The translations under genes and the position numbers were made by a program. Below are positions 17,766 to 26,194 of a stretch of DNA of 64,000 bases, piece by piece; position 1 is the first letter of the stretch, and each line of letters opens with the position of its first letter. The notes beneath the pieces were generated by a model. That model saw nothing but the letters and a program-made list of their open reading frames with translations. It was not told the DNA's origin and did no database searches. The stretch comes from an uncultured bacterium (lineage in GTDB: Bacteria > Armatimonadota > UBA5829). The stretch covers positions 62,001-126,000 of the forward strand of contig CALJES010000008.1 of assembly GCA_938074205.1 (NCBI GenBank), written 5' to 3'.

Positions 17766-18917
17766 ATGGAACTGATCGACCTGGACAAGATTATGCCTGC
17801 AGCCGACCAGCCCAGGAAAACATTCGACCCTGGCACGCTTCTTGAGCTGGCAATGTCGATTAGGGAACGCGGTGTCCTGGAGCCGATAGTGGTTCGGCCT
17901 AAAGGAGATGGAAAGTACGAGATAGTAATGGGCGAACGGCGTTGGAGGGCAGCCCAGATGGCCGGACTGAAACAGATTCCGGCAATTGTGCGCGAGCTGA
18001 GCGACGAAGATGCCAGTGTAGATGCTTTACTGGAGAATTTCCAGCGGGAGGATCTAAACCCTGTCGAACGCGCGAGGGCGATAAAGAAGCTGCTGAGCTT
18101 TATGAGTTGGGAAAAGTGTCTGAGAACGCTGGGCGTATCAGACTCCACAATGCGCCGGTATTTGGATCTGCTGGACTTACCTGAGTCCATTCTCAACGAA
18201 CTTGTCAGGAAGCCAGAACCCGGCGAAGGTGAATTCCTAGAAGGTCATGCTTATTTGCTAAGATCGCTGAACGGCAGGGAAAACGTACAAGTTCGATTGG
18301 CTAAGAAGGTCAGGGACGAAAAACTTTCAGTCGAACAGCTCAAAAAGATAATCGAAGCAATTCAGGAGGTCCCTGCAAAAACCGAAGCATTTCTCCGTGT
18401 GCCATTGCACGTCACAGAAGAAATCTTGCGCAACATTGCTCGACAGACGAAGAAAAAGAAACCCTACCAGCCCAAAACTGCGGAAGCACATTTGAAGAGC
18501 TTGCAAAAGGCTTGCTCAGCGGTTATAGACTTGCTCGATGAGCGAGTGGCACAATTTCTGACACCGACTCAGATGAACCAAATGCTCAGTGCGACAGCAG
18601 ACCTGGCAGACCAAATAATGAAGTTCAACAAGAGCATGCGCGAGACGCTGGTTCACAGCGATCGCAGTTTCCGAGAGGTGTATATCCACTGTCCACTGTG
18701 CGGAAGGATCGAACTCATAGGGAGCCTGCGCTGCAGCGTTTGTTGGACTGTGCTGCGCCGTTGTTTGGACTGCGGTCACTACGACCAAACCTACCAGAAG
18801 TGTGAGAAAACGGGTTACATGGTATATATGTCGGATGCAGAAAACCCGGACGAAAACTCTCCGTCTTACAAATGTGAGCACTACACACCTAAATTCGAAG
18901 TCAAAACAGCCGCGTGA
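17766..18917 (+). CDS. ParB/Spo0J-like protein with a C-terminal Cys-rich (zinc-ribbon-like) tail
   Basis: 383 residues. Residues 1-95 form a ParB N-domain: QPRKTFDPGTLLELAMSI, the VVRPKGDGKYEIVMGERRWR core with GERRWRAA, and ENFQREDLNPVERARAI. Box GERRxR is the CTP/arginine patch of ParB proteins. A helix-turn-helix follows near residues 115-140 (LRTLGVSDSTMRRYLDLLD). A helical middle (about 210-300) takes the place of the usual dimer domain. The last 80 residues have CPLCG, CSVC, CLDCG, one KCE and a final KCEHY, giving eight Cys and a His as likely zinc ligands. No parA is adjacent, so this may be an orphan ParB-like regulator rather than the chromosome partition protein. GAGGAAAG precedes the ATG. 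Confidence 0.82.
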   Translation: MELIDLDKIMPAADQPRKTFDPGTLLELAMSIRERGVLEPIVVRPKGDGKYEIVMGERRWRAAQMAGLKQIPAIVRELSDEDASVDALLENFQREDLNPVERARAIKKLLSFMSWEKCLRTLGVSDSTMRRYLDLLDLPESILNELVRKPEPGEGEFLEGHAYLLRSLNGRENVQVRLAKKVRDEKLSVEQLKKIIEAIQEVPAKTEAFLRVPLHVTEEILRNIARQTKKKKPYQPKTAEAHLKSLQKACSAVIDLLDERVAQFLTPTQMNQMLSATADLADQIMKFNKSMRETLVHSDRSFREVYIHCPLCGRIELIGSLRCSVCWTVLRRCLDCGHYDQTYQKCEKTGYMVYMSDAENPDENSPSYKCEHYTPKFEVKTAA

Positions 18918-19032
18918 GATAAAGCGCACTTCCATTGTCTTCCGGCCGAGGTAAGCGATAATGCTTGCTCCGGTTTGCCGTCTGTCCCGTTCCCTCGTCG
19001 TGCCCTGGACCTTAGAGTACCTCTTCGGAGCA

Positions 19033-19041
19033 TGTTATAAT
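19033..19041 (+). promoter_or_regulatory. Extended -10 promoter element before the GlnR-like gene
   Basis: TGTTATAAT is a perfect TATAAT with the TGn extension, which can work with a weak -35. The base composition upstream gives no good -35. The predicted start of transcription lies about 34 nt before ATG 19082. Confidence 0.5.
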
Positions 19042-19081
19042 TTGCCAATTGATTAGCCGGCAGACCATTTTGTGCTCTATT

Positions 19082-19750
19082 ATGGCTAGGATACTCGTAC
19101 TCGGTATCGACGAACGCAGCCTTTCTGCAATAGCCGTTCCGATATCTGGGCTCAACCATTTCGTCACCACTGCTTGGGACGAAGAGTCTCTCTCCAAAGC
19201 TGTTGCCAAAGGCAGTCCGGAAGCGGTAGTGTTGGATCTCCGAGGAGGCAGCGAGGTTTTGGGCCGCCTAAAAAAGTTGCTGTCTCATTACGACCAAGCA
19301 TGCGAGGCACCAAGGTTGGCTGTGGCGGACCGCAATAATACGGAGGAACTATACCACACCTACATAACCGATTTCATCTTCCACCCATTCGAGACTGCAG
19401 AACTGGCGCTTCGGCTTGCACGACTACTTTCTCGCAGCCAGCCGTCAAGGAAGGGCAAGGTGATAGAAGCCAGGGGGCTGGTGATCGACCTGGAGAGCTT
19501 CGAAGTCACCGTTGACGGACGCCAGCTGACGCTGACGTTCAAGGAATTCGAACTGCTTCGGTTCCTTGCCTCCCATCCCGGTCGCGTATATACAAGGCAG
19601 GCGCTGCTGAATCACGTGTGGGGTTATGATTACTTTGGCGGTCTCAGAACTGTGGACGTTCACGTGCGACGAATACGCGGCAAGCTAGGTTCCAGGCATG
19701 AGGATTTGATTCAGACAGTACATGGGGTTGGTTATAAGTTCGTCATTTGA
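19082..19750 (+). CDS. GlnR-like orphan OmpR-family response regulator
   Basis: 222 residues. The first 115 form a receiver domain with atypical sites. The acidic pocket reads GIDERS, the strand-3 Asp is kept (VVLDLRGG), but the strand-5 Lys is His (FHPFETAEL), so normal phosphorylation is doubtful. The winged-helix domain (about 130-222) contains LTFKEFELLRFLASHPGRVY, TRQALLNHVWGYDYFGG and RTVDVHVRRIRGKLG. This closely resembles the DNA-binding domain of actinobacterial GlnR, an orphan regulator of nitrogen genes with a similarly degenerate receiver. No histidine kinase gene is next to it. The next gene rightward is glnA, 184 nt away. Regulation of glutamine synthetase is therefore a reasonable inference. 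ATG 19082 was preferred because the frame upstream is preceded by the promoter. Confidence 0.85.
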   Translation: MARILVLGIDERSLSAIAVPISGLNHFVTTAWDEESLSKAVAKGSPEAVVLDLRGGSEVLGRLKKLLSHYDQACEAPRLAVADRNNTEELYHTYITDFIFHPFETAELALRLARLLSRSQPSRKGKVIEARGLVIDLESFEVTVDGRQLTLTFKEFELLRFLASHPGRVYTRQALLNHVWGYDYFGGLRTVDVHVRRIRGKLGSRHEDLIQTVHGVGYKFVI

Positions 19751-19817
19751 TCTTTGGCAACATCTCTCGCACATTCTTCTATTGCTGCTGACGCCTACGT
19801 GCCCAAGGATACATAAG

Positions 19818-19845
19818 GTTAAAGCATGGGAAACATTTTAGAAAC
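19818..19845 (+). promoter_or_regulatory. Candidate GlnR-box-like operator upstream of glnA
   Basis: Two GAAAC copies (19830-19834 and 19841-19845) are spaced exactly 11 bp, one helical turn. A GTTAA half-like site lies 12 bp further upstream (19818). Known GlnR boxes alternate GTnAC and GAAAC halves at this spacing. The site is about 90 nt before the glnA start. It is only partly consensus. Confidence 0.35.
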
Positions 19846-19934
19846 ACGCCTCAGACAAAATGTGTAGTGTCAGCGAAGCTGATGATTGCCCGCAAGTTTG
19901 GTTTGGATTACTTTACGAACGGAGGTAATACGCA

Positions 19935-21266
19935 GTGTCAGACAAAGGCAAAGAATGGGTCTTAAAGGAGTGTAAAGAGAAAGGTGTTGAGTTCATTCGG
20001 TTGTGGTTCACAGATATACTCGGCACCATGAAAAGTTTCGCCATCACGGTCGAGGAGCTTGAAGGAGCTCTCGACGAGGGGATGGGGTTTGATGGCTCTT
20101 CCATAACCGGCTACCAGGACATCCAAGAGTCGGATATGATTGCTATGCCGGATCCCGCCACTTTTACTCTCTTGCCTTGGAGGTCCAAAGAGAAACCGGT
20201 TGCCAAGATGTTCTGCGATATCCTGACACCTGAAGGCGAACCTTACCCTGGTGACCCTCGCTACATATTGAAGCGAATGCTGAAAAAGGCAGCAGAGAAG
20301 GGCTACACATTCTACGTGGGACCGGAGCTCGAGTACTTCTATTTCAAAGATTCATCCCCGGCGACTGAAGTGCTGGATTACGGTGGTTACTTCGATCTTA
20401 CTCCTCTCGATGTGGCATCAGAGCTTCGCAGGGAAACCATACTTGTATTGAAGGAGATGGGCATACCAGTTGAGTACAGCCACCATGAGGTCGCTTATAG
20501 CCAGCACGAGATAGACCTACGTTATGCAGACGCGCTGACTATGGCAGATGCAGCCATGACTTACCGACTTGTCGTAAAGGAAATTGCTCATCAGAACGGC
20601 GTTTACGCTACATTTATGCCCAAGCCGATTTTCGGGCAGAACGGTAGCGGGATGCACACGCATCAGTCGCTATTTATCGGCGACAAGAATGCCTTCTTTG
20701 ATCCTGATGATCCAGCACACCTGTCGCCAATAGCGAAAAAGTATATCGCCGGTCTTCTCAAGCACGCTAAAGAGACGTGCGCTATATTGGCACAGTGGGT
20801 TAATTCGTACAAAAGGTTAGTGCCGGGCTTCGAAGCGCCGGTTTACATAGCTTGGTCGCAAAGGAATAGATCGGCTCTGGTAAGGGTGCCTCTTTACAAG
20901 CCCGGCAAAGAATCTGCCACACGGGTTGAGTTGCGCAATCCTGACCCGGCTTGTAATCCGTACTTGGCATTTGCTGTGATGCTAGCTTCAGGCCTAAAGG
21001 GTATAGAAGAAAACTACGAGCTGCCTCCAGAAATGACGGATAATTTATACGAGCTCACTGAGGAAGAACGTAAAGCGCGGGGGATTGAAAGCCTGCCGCC
21101 AAGTCTGGGTGAGGCGATAGCTATCACCGAGCAAAGTGAGCTCGTTAGAGAAACACTGGGCGAACATGCATTCCAGAGATTCATCTGGAACAAGAAAAGG
21201 GAATGGGACGAATTCCGAATTCAGGTGACTGAATACGAGCTCCGGAAGTACCTGCCGGTACTGTAG
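19935..21266 (+). CDS. glnA: Glutamine synthetase, GSI-alpha type
   Basis: 443 residues, the usual size of GSI-alpha enzymes. It makes glutamine from glutamate, ammonia and ATP, and is the entry point for ammonia. Landmarks are FDGSSITGYQDIQESDM near residue 55, the metal site VGPELEYFYF near 130, HHEVAYSQHEIDLRY near 185, GSGMHTHQSLF near 240 and the late active-site loop VPGFEAPVYIAWSQRNRSA. The tail NLYELTEEERKARGI lacks the adenylylation context of GSI-beta enzymes, so control is more likely by feedback or transcription. The start is GTG 19935 behind GGAGGT. Transcriptional control by the GlnR-like gene upstream is likely. Confidence 0.97.
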   Translation: MSDKGKEWVLKECKEKGVEFIRLWFTDILGTMKSFAITVEELEGALDEGMGFDGSSITGYQDIQESDMIAMPDPATFTLLPWRSKEKPVAKMFCDILTPEGEPYPGDPRYILKRMLKKAAEKGYTFYVGPELEYFYFKDSSPATEVLDYGGYFDLTPLDVASELRRETILVLKEMGIPVEYSHHEVAYSQHEIDLRYADALTMADAAMTYRLVVKEIAHQNGVYATFMPKPIFGQNGSGMHTHQSLFIGDKNAFFDPDDPAHLSPIAKKYIAGLLKHAKETCAILAQWVNSYKRLVPGFEAPVYIAWSQRNRSALVRVPLYKPGKESATRVELRNPDPACNPYLAFAVMLASGLKGIEENYELPPEMTDNLYELTEEERKARGIESLPPSLGEAIAITEQSELVRETLGEHAFQRFIWNKKREWDEFRIQVTEYELRKYLPVL

Positions 21267-21312
21267 AAATCCGATCACAGGACAGTACCCTAAGCGGGGT
21301 CACCTTCGCACA

Positions 21313-21341
21313 AGGGCTAGCTGCGCAATGCGGCTAGCCCT
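21313..21341 (+). terminator. Hairpin downstream of glnA
   Basis: AGGGCTAGC (21313-21321) and GCTAGCCCT (21333-21341) pair over 9 bp around an 11-nt loop, 46 nt after the glnA stop. There is no strong T run behind it, so it may be an RNA-end-protecting stem or a weak terminator. Confidence 0.5.
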
Positions 21342-21451
21342 GATCGGCTTTGACCGATAGAATTCCTGATACCAGAACCAACTCATAGGAATTATCGTCT
21401 TACCAAAAGACAATCGTTCTGAAATCTTTGGAATGCCTGGTGCTTGCGAAA

Positions 21452-23236
21452 ATGGTTTCTAGATACGAGTTTAAGCGCGCTTTGCTGTACGGCTTAATAG
21501 GCGCAGTTTGGACCCTCGCCTGTGTATTTGCATTTCCAAAGGCAGTGAACAGCGACTGTACAAGCGCCCTCAGCTGTATAAGCGAGGCGCTAGACTTGCT
21601 GGGGCAAGGACTCGCGGAAGACAGTGTAAATTGCTTGCGGCAAGCACTTGATCAGGAGCCTAATAACCTATTGGCACACACGACTCTCGGGTATGCTTTA
21701 CTTCTGGGTGGCAGGTACGATCAGGCGATGTCGAAGTTCGAGACAGTGCTTAGAATGGATCCCGACTGTGCACCTGCTCTATACGGGTGCGGTATTGTAT
21801 TCCTCACAGAACGGTCATATGCCCAGGCTGCGAACTGTTTCCGCGAAGCACAATCGCTTGCTGGTCATCGCAATCTGAGCTCATCTTTAGAATACGTACG
21901 AACTATAAGCACAGGGCAGATAACGAGTGAAGCCGATGCAACCCAGAATTTTGACTCTCCCACCGACGAAGCGAGATTGGCACTGAGTGCACTTACTCTA
22001 ATGAAGGGCGGCAAATACGACGAAGCCGCTGAAATCTGGATCCGGTTGCAAGCAAGTTCCGCGAGAGAGTGCTACGGCGAACGGCCGGGGTGTACGATGA
22101 CATTCTTGCCGCAGCGGCCGGTTGCTATCACAGGCCAGAGAATAAGCTCTTCCGCAAGCGGTCTTGTTGTGCCGGCGCAAGCAGTGAAGACTGTTAATGG
22201 CAAAATCACGCTGCGTGCGGATCTTAGGAGGGTACGAAACGTTAGGATAGTTACTTTCGCGATCGACGACAAGCTACTAGGCGTTACGAACCAGCCGCCC
22301 TTTGAGTGCGTTTGGGATACGGCCCGTTGGCCCAATGGTCCGCACACAGTTAAGATTGTGGGTTTGGACGAAAGCGGCGCAGTTATCAGCGAAAAGACGA
22401 CATTAGTCGCTGTCAATAATCCTACGAGTTCACCTGGGAACTCCAAAGCTGATAAGAAAACCGAGCCATTGTGGGATAGGCTCTGGGATTTGATGATGCT
22501 AAAGCCCTCTTCAGCTGCTATCAACTACCATCTATCATTGTGCGCTCGGCGACGTGCAGATGTTGAAGCCGAGAAAACTGCTCTGGAGCGCGTTGTAGCG
22601 GCCGACCCGGATTACAGGGACGCCTCTTGGAGATTGGGCGAACTCTACAGAAGCACCGGATCCACAGATTTGATCTACACTCCGGCCGGCACGAAAAGTG
22701 TAGTCGCCCTTACTTTTGACGACGGTCCAAAAACTGAAACAACCCAGCTACTTGATGTGCTCAAGTCCAAAGGCGTGAAGGCAACGTTCTTTGTTGTGGG
22801 TAAACAATGCGAGAAGTACCCTGACGTACTTAAACGCATCTCCGACGAGGGACACGCGTTGGGCAATCACACCTACTCTCACTCGGCTCTGGAGTATCTG
22901 CATCCTCAGGCAATTGAGAAAGAGATCTTCAGGTGCCAGGTAGCCGTTCGAGACATAACCGGTCGAGAGATGAGATTAATAAGACCGCCTGGAGCCCATT
23001 TCGGAGATAAGGTCAAGACGATAGCTCGGAAGTTCGGGCTGAGGATAGTCTTGTATTCGGCAAACTGCTCGAAAGTTGAAGGCACGACGGCAGAGAAAAT
23101 CGCGAAGTTCGTGATTAGCTCTGCCAAGCCAGGAGCGGTCATCTTAATGCACAACCTGGACAGAGTCACGCTTCAAGCCTTGCCTCGTATCATAGATGAG
23201 CTGCGGGCGAAGGGTTACGATTTCGTAACTCTCTAG
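21452..23236 (+). CDS. Membrane/secreted polysaccharide deacetylase with TPR and Ig-like domains
   Basis: 594 residues from ATG 21452. A TTG eight codons upstream is possible. One N-terminal membrane segment (ALLYGLIGAVWTLACVFAF) acts as signal or anchor. Residues about 40-140 carry TPR helices (LLAHTTLGYALLLGGRYDQA). An Ig-like unit near 265-325 contains PPFECVWDTARWPNGPHTVK. A second short TPR stretch precedes a NodB deacetylase domain (about 415-594). Its catalytic motifs are ALTFDDGPK, GNHTYSHS, RPPGAHFG and ILMHN. These are the metal and base residues of family CE4, which removes N-acetyl groups from peptidoglycan, chitin-like or exported polysaccharides. The TPR part may bind partner envelope proteins. 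Confidence 0.9.
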   Translation: MVSRYEFKRALLYGLIGAVWTLACVFAFPKAVNSDCTSALSCISEALDLLGQGLAEDSVNCLRQALDQEPNNLLAHTTLGYALLLGGRYDQAMSKFETVLRMDPDCAPALYGCGIVFLTERSYAQAANCFREAQSLAGHRNLSSSLEYVRTISTGQITSEADATQNFDSPTDEARLALSALTLMKGGKYDEAAEIWIRLQASSARECYGERPGCTMTFLPQRPVAITGQRISSSASGLVVPAQAVKTVNGKITLRADLRRVRNVRIVTFAIDDKLLGVTNQPPFECVWDTARWPNGPHTVKIVGLDESGAVISEKTTLVAVNNPTSSPGNSKADKKTEPLWDRLWDLMMLKPSSAAINYHLSLCARRRADVEAEKTALERVVAADPDYRDASWRLGELYRSTGSTDLIYTPAGTKSVVALTFDDGPKTETTQLLDVLKSKGVKATFFVVGKQCEKYPDVLKRISDEGHALGNHTYSHSALEYLHPQAIEKEIFRCQVAVRDITGREMRLIRPPGAHFGDKVKTIARKFGLRIVLYSANCSKVEGTTAEKIAKFVISSAKPGAVILMHNLDRVTLQALPRIIDELRAKGYDFVTL

Positions 23237-23309
23237 AAGGATTTTTGTCTTGCAAGACGTATAACAAATTGTCGTGTTGGCGCGATTTTGCGCGGAGGAG
23301 TTAATTCTG

Positions 23310-24218
23310 ATGAAGCGATTTACAAAAGGCTTTTTGGTGGTTGCACCAATCCTGGTTGCGGTAGCCTTGTCTGGGATCTCATGGGCTGCAATCGCCAAAC
23401 AGAAACCACGCGTCCTGGTAAAGTCAGCTCCTAGGACATACACGTCAGGATCGGGCAAACTGTACGTTCCTGGATACATCATCAGCGGGTCGCTAGTTAC
23501 AAAGGGACGAATATTCTACAGGCCCTCGGTTCCTGAAACAACGCTAGCAGGGATACGCTTGGGACGGCCAGCGGCACAAATTCTAGCTAAATGGGGCAAT
23601 CCCACCCGTATAACTGTGGGTACAGCGACAGGAGAAGCGGAAACAGCTCAAGCGCAGCCGACTCCGACAGGTCCCGCTTACATACCGCCAGGAGGGGGCA
23701 CTACTACGCTGCCGACTCTGCTAGCGCCTTTGACGTCCGCGTTTGGCTTGAGAGGGCCAGGATCGTCGTACCCATCGCTTCCATCGTTTGCGGAGCCGAT
23801 GGCGCCAACATATGCGCCGACCCCACCGACCACCGGCACTACGGAACAGCCTACGACAGGGAGAGTTACGCGGGTTCTACGGCAGGAAGAAGTGACCTGG
23901 ACTTACGACCTGCCAAATGGAGTCACCCTAGAGTTTATCATCACTGATGGCGTTGTCACTCAAATTACAGTGGGAGGACAGGGTCCCTGGGCACTCTCGA
24001 AGACTCGAGCAGGCCTTCAGCTTGGAGATACTTATAAACTTGTTCTGTGGGTAATGGGATTCCCTGAAGAACCTCACAAGTATGTTGGCAGGTTCTTGAG
24101 GGTAAGCTACATCAACAAGAACCGCACGCTGTTTACGTTCCTGAACAAGAGAGTAGTCGGTATCACGATCGCGCTAGTTCAAGAAGAAGTCCGGGAGAGC
24201 GTCGGAGAGGTTCAGTAG
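23310..24218 (+). CDS. Secreted repeat protein of unknown function (possible BamE/SmpA-like repeats)
   Basis: 302 residues. GGAGGAG stands before ATG 23310, and the signal peptide (MKRFTKGFLVVAPILVAVAL) ends near SWA. Two related stretches can be seen: GIRLGRPAAQILAKWGNPTR (about 83-103) and GLQLGDTYKLVLWVMGFPEE (about 240-260). Both follow the small lipoprotein-like pattern G-x-x-LG-(x)-V-x-x-x-G-x-P. They are separated by a Pro/Thr/Gly-rich linker of about 90 residues with many TPT and TTT runs. Strands such as TWTYDLPNGVTLEFIITDGV follow. I do not recognise a named family. It lies between the NodB deacetylase and dnaG, 73 nt after the former, and could be co-transcribed with it. An envelope role is likely because of the signal. 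Confidence 0.75.
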   Translation: MKRFTKGFLVVAPILVAVALSGISWAAIAKQKPRVLVKSAPRTYTSGSGKLYVPGYIISGSLVTKGRIFYRPSVPETTLAGIRLGRPAAQILAKWGNPTRITVGTATGEAETAQAQPTPTGPAYIPPGGGTTTLPTLLAPLTSAFGLRGPGSSYPSLPSFAEPMAPTYAPTPPTTGTTEQPTTGRVTRVLRQEEVTWTYDLPNGVTLEFIITDGVVTQITVGGQGPWALSKTRAGLQLGDTYKLVLWVMGFPEEPHKYVGRFLRVSYINKNRTLFTFLNKRVVGITIALVQEEVRESVGEVQ

Positions 24219-24307
24219 GATAGCGGTTTTTGAGATCTGAAAAGAAGAGATCTTCTGCGGAATCCAGTTCCGAAATGCCAACTGCTAGCCCGTGACAGGT
24301 GTAAGAA

Positions 24308-26113
24308 ATGGTCCAAATCACCGACGCTGTCGAAGAAGTTCGCCGACGAATCGACATTGTCGATCTGGTCTCGCAGGACGTTGCCCTCCGTAGAAGCGGA
24401 CGCAATTTGAAGGGGCTGTGCCCGTTTCACAGCGAGAAAACGCCATCATTTCACGTAAACCCTGAGCGGCAGATTTGGAAATGTTTTGGCTGTGGAGCTG
24501 GCGGCGACATTTTCTCATATGTGCAGAAGCGCGACAATATGACTTTCTCCGAAGCACTTGAGTGGCTAGCCCGGCGAGCAGGTGTGACTATTGAGCGCGG
24601 CGGCCGAGCGGGTAGTGCGCAGTCCGAAAAACAAAAGATTTTTAAAATAAACGAGATTGCATGCGAGTTCTTTCAGGAGATGCTTTCGAACTCAGAGAAA
24701 GCCCGCGCTTATCTTGTGGAGCGCGGAGTGAGTGAATCGGCAATTAGAAAATACAAACTCGGTTATGCGCCTGATGCGTGGGATGCGCTGGCCCAGCACC
24801 TCGGACGCAAACAGGTTTCACTTGCCGAGGCTGCCAGAGCAGGATTGGTTATTGCCCGAGAGAGCTCGGAAGGATACTACGACCGTTTTCGAGACAGACT
24901 GATTTTCCCTATACTTGACGCTTCAGATCGTGTAGTTGCCTTCGGAGGAAGGACATTGGGTAGCGACCCGGCGAAGTATATTAATTCGCCGGAGAGCACG
25001 GTTTTTGCGAAAAACAAAACACTTTATGCTCTAAACTTTGCGCGGCGAGCAATTGTAGATCAGGACCAAGTCATTGTTGTTGAGGGTTATATGGACGCGA
25101 TCGCCGCGCAGGAGGCCGGGTTCGAAAATACCGTTGCCACTATGGGCACTGCTTTGACCGAGGAACACGTAAATGTACTGGCGAGATTCACGAAGAACGC
25201 CGTGCTTGCGTTTGACGCAGACTCATCGGGTATGGCTGCAGCGCTGCGAGGTTCACCTGTTTTTGAACGCGCAGGCTTTAACGTTCGTATAATGGTTATG
25301 CCGAAAGGTGAGGACCCAGACAGCCTTTTGCGAGGAGGCGACAGGCACCGGTTCACAGTTATGATCGAAAAGGCTCTGCCGGTGCTCGATTACAAAGTGA
25401 AACTCGCGCTTACCGGCCACGACCTGCGGACGGACGAAGGAAAGACCGCCGCCCTGAAAGCCGCGGTAGCCGTACTTGCTGAGGTTGAGAGTGCCGTAGA
25501 ACGAGAGAGGCTCATCAAATACCTTGCTAAGTACCACCCTAACTTCAGCACGGGAACGATACGAGCGGAAGATCATATTCGGTCGGAAGTGGAAACTCTA
25601 AGGAGGCGTGCTGTGAGAGCCGGGGAAGCAGGTCGCAGCCGGGAAGAGCCGACCCAGCATATACGAACAAATCCAAATTTGCTCGAAAGATTGGAAAAAA
25701 TTGTTTTGGGCACGATTATTGCTGGGAAAGTGGAAGCGGGCAAGGTTTTTGAGGTAATTCCGGCGAAGGAATTTACTGGTGAATCAACTCGCCAACTCGC
25801 CGAGGCGTTGTATAGCCAGTTTCTTGAACTGGGGAAAATCAAAGTGGAGTCCTTGATAACGATGCTCGCGGACACCCCCGCGGGCGATCTGTTGACTGAA
25901 TTGACATTAGGTTTAGATGAATCTGAGCTCAATCATCCCTTTGACGAGGTGGTTCGAGCAATAGAACGCGAAAAAAAGAAGCTGCGGCACGCGAGAATGC
26001 GCGCCCTCGCCCAGAAGTTTCAGGAAGGGGTTATCAAAAAGGGCGACGAAGAGTTTGAGGAGTATTGGCGGCTGGTTAAAGAACTTAAAGGAACCAGCTC
26101 CAACGCAGTCTAA
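24308..26113 (+). CDS. dnaG: DNA primase
   Basis: 601 residues. DnaG makes RNA primers for replication. The zinc-binding domain comes first, with Cys38, His41, Cys59 and Cys62 in CPFHSEKTPSFHV and KCFGCGAGGDIFSY. The catalytic core has YALNFARRAI and the TOPRIM motif VVVEGYMDAIAAQEAG near residue 260, then ATMGTALTEEH and AFDADSSGMAA. A C-terminal helicase-binding domain follows (about 440-601). dnaG is directly followed by rpoD, as in many bacteria, with 81 nt between. The pair could form the core of a macromolecular-synthesis operon, but rpsU is not present here. Confidence 0.97.
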   Translation: MVQITDAVEEVRRRIDIVDLVSQDVALRRSGRNLKGLCPFHSEKTPSFHVNPERQIWKCFGCGAGGDIFSYVQKRDNMTFSEALEWLARRAGVTIERGGRAGSAQSEKQKIFKINEIACEFFQEMLSNSEKARAYLVERGVSESAIRKYKLGYAPDAWDALAQHLGRKQVSLAEAARAGLVIARESSEGYYDRFRDRLIFPILDASDRVVAFGGRTLGSDPAKYINSPESTVFAKNKTLYALNFARRAIVDQDQVIVVEGYMDAIAAQEAGFENTVATMGTALTEEHVNVLARFTKNAVLAFDADSSGMAAALRGSPVFERAGFNVRIMVMPKGEDPDSLLRGGDRHRFTVMIEKALPVLDYKVKLALTGHDLRTDEGKTAALKAAVAVLAEVESAVERERLIKYLAKYHPNFSTGTIRAEDHIRSEVETLRRRAVRAGEAGRSREEPTQHIRTNPNLLERLEKIVLGTIIAGKVEAGKVFEVIPAKEFTGESTRQLAEALYSQFLELGKIKVESLITMLADTPAGDLLTELTLGLDESELNHPFDEVVRAIEREKKKLRHARMRALAQKFQEGVIKKGDEEFEEYWRLVKELKGTSSNAV

Positions 26114-26194
26114 CGCGGGACTCCGAATCCGACGGATGAAGCCGGGTCCGGGAAAGGTGACTGCAGCTACCGGGCAAGGCCAGAGCCGAGCTTA

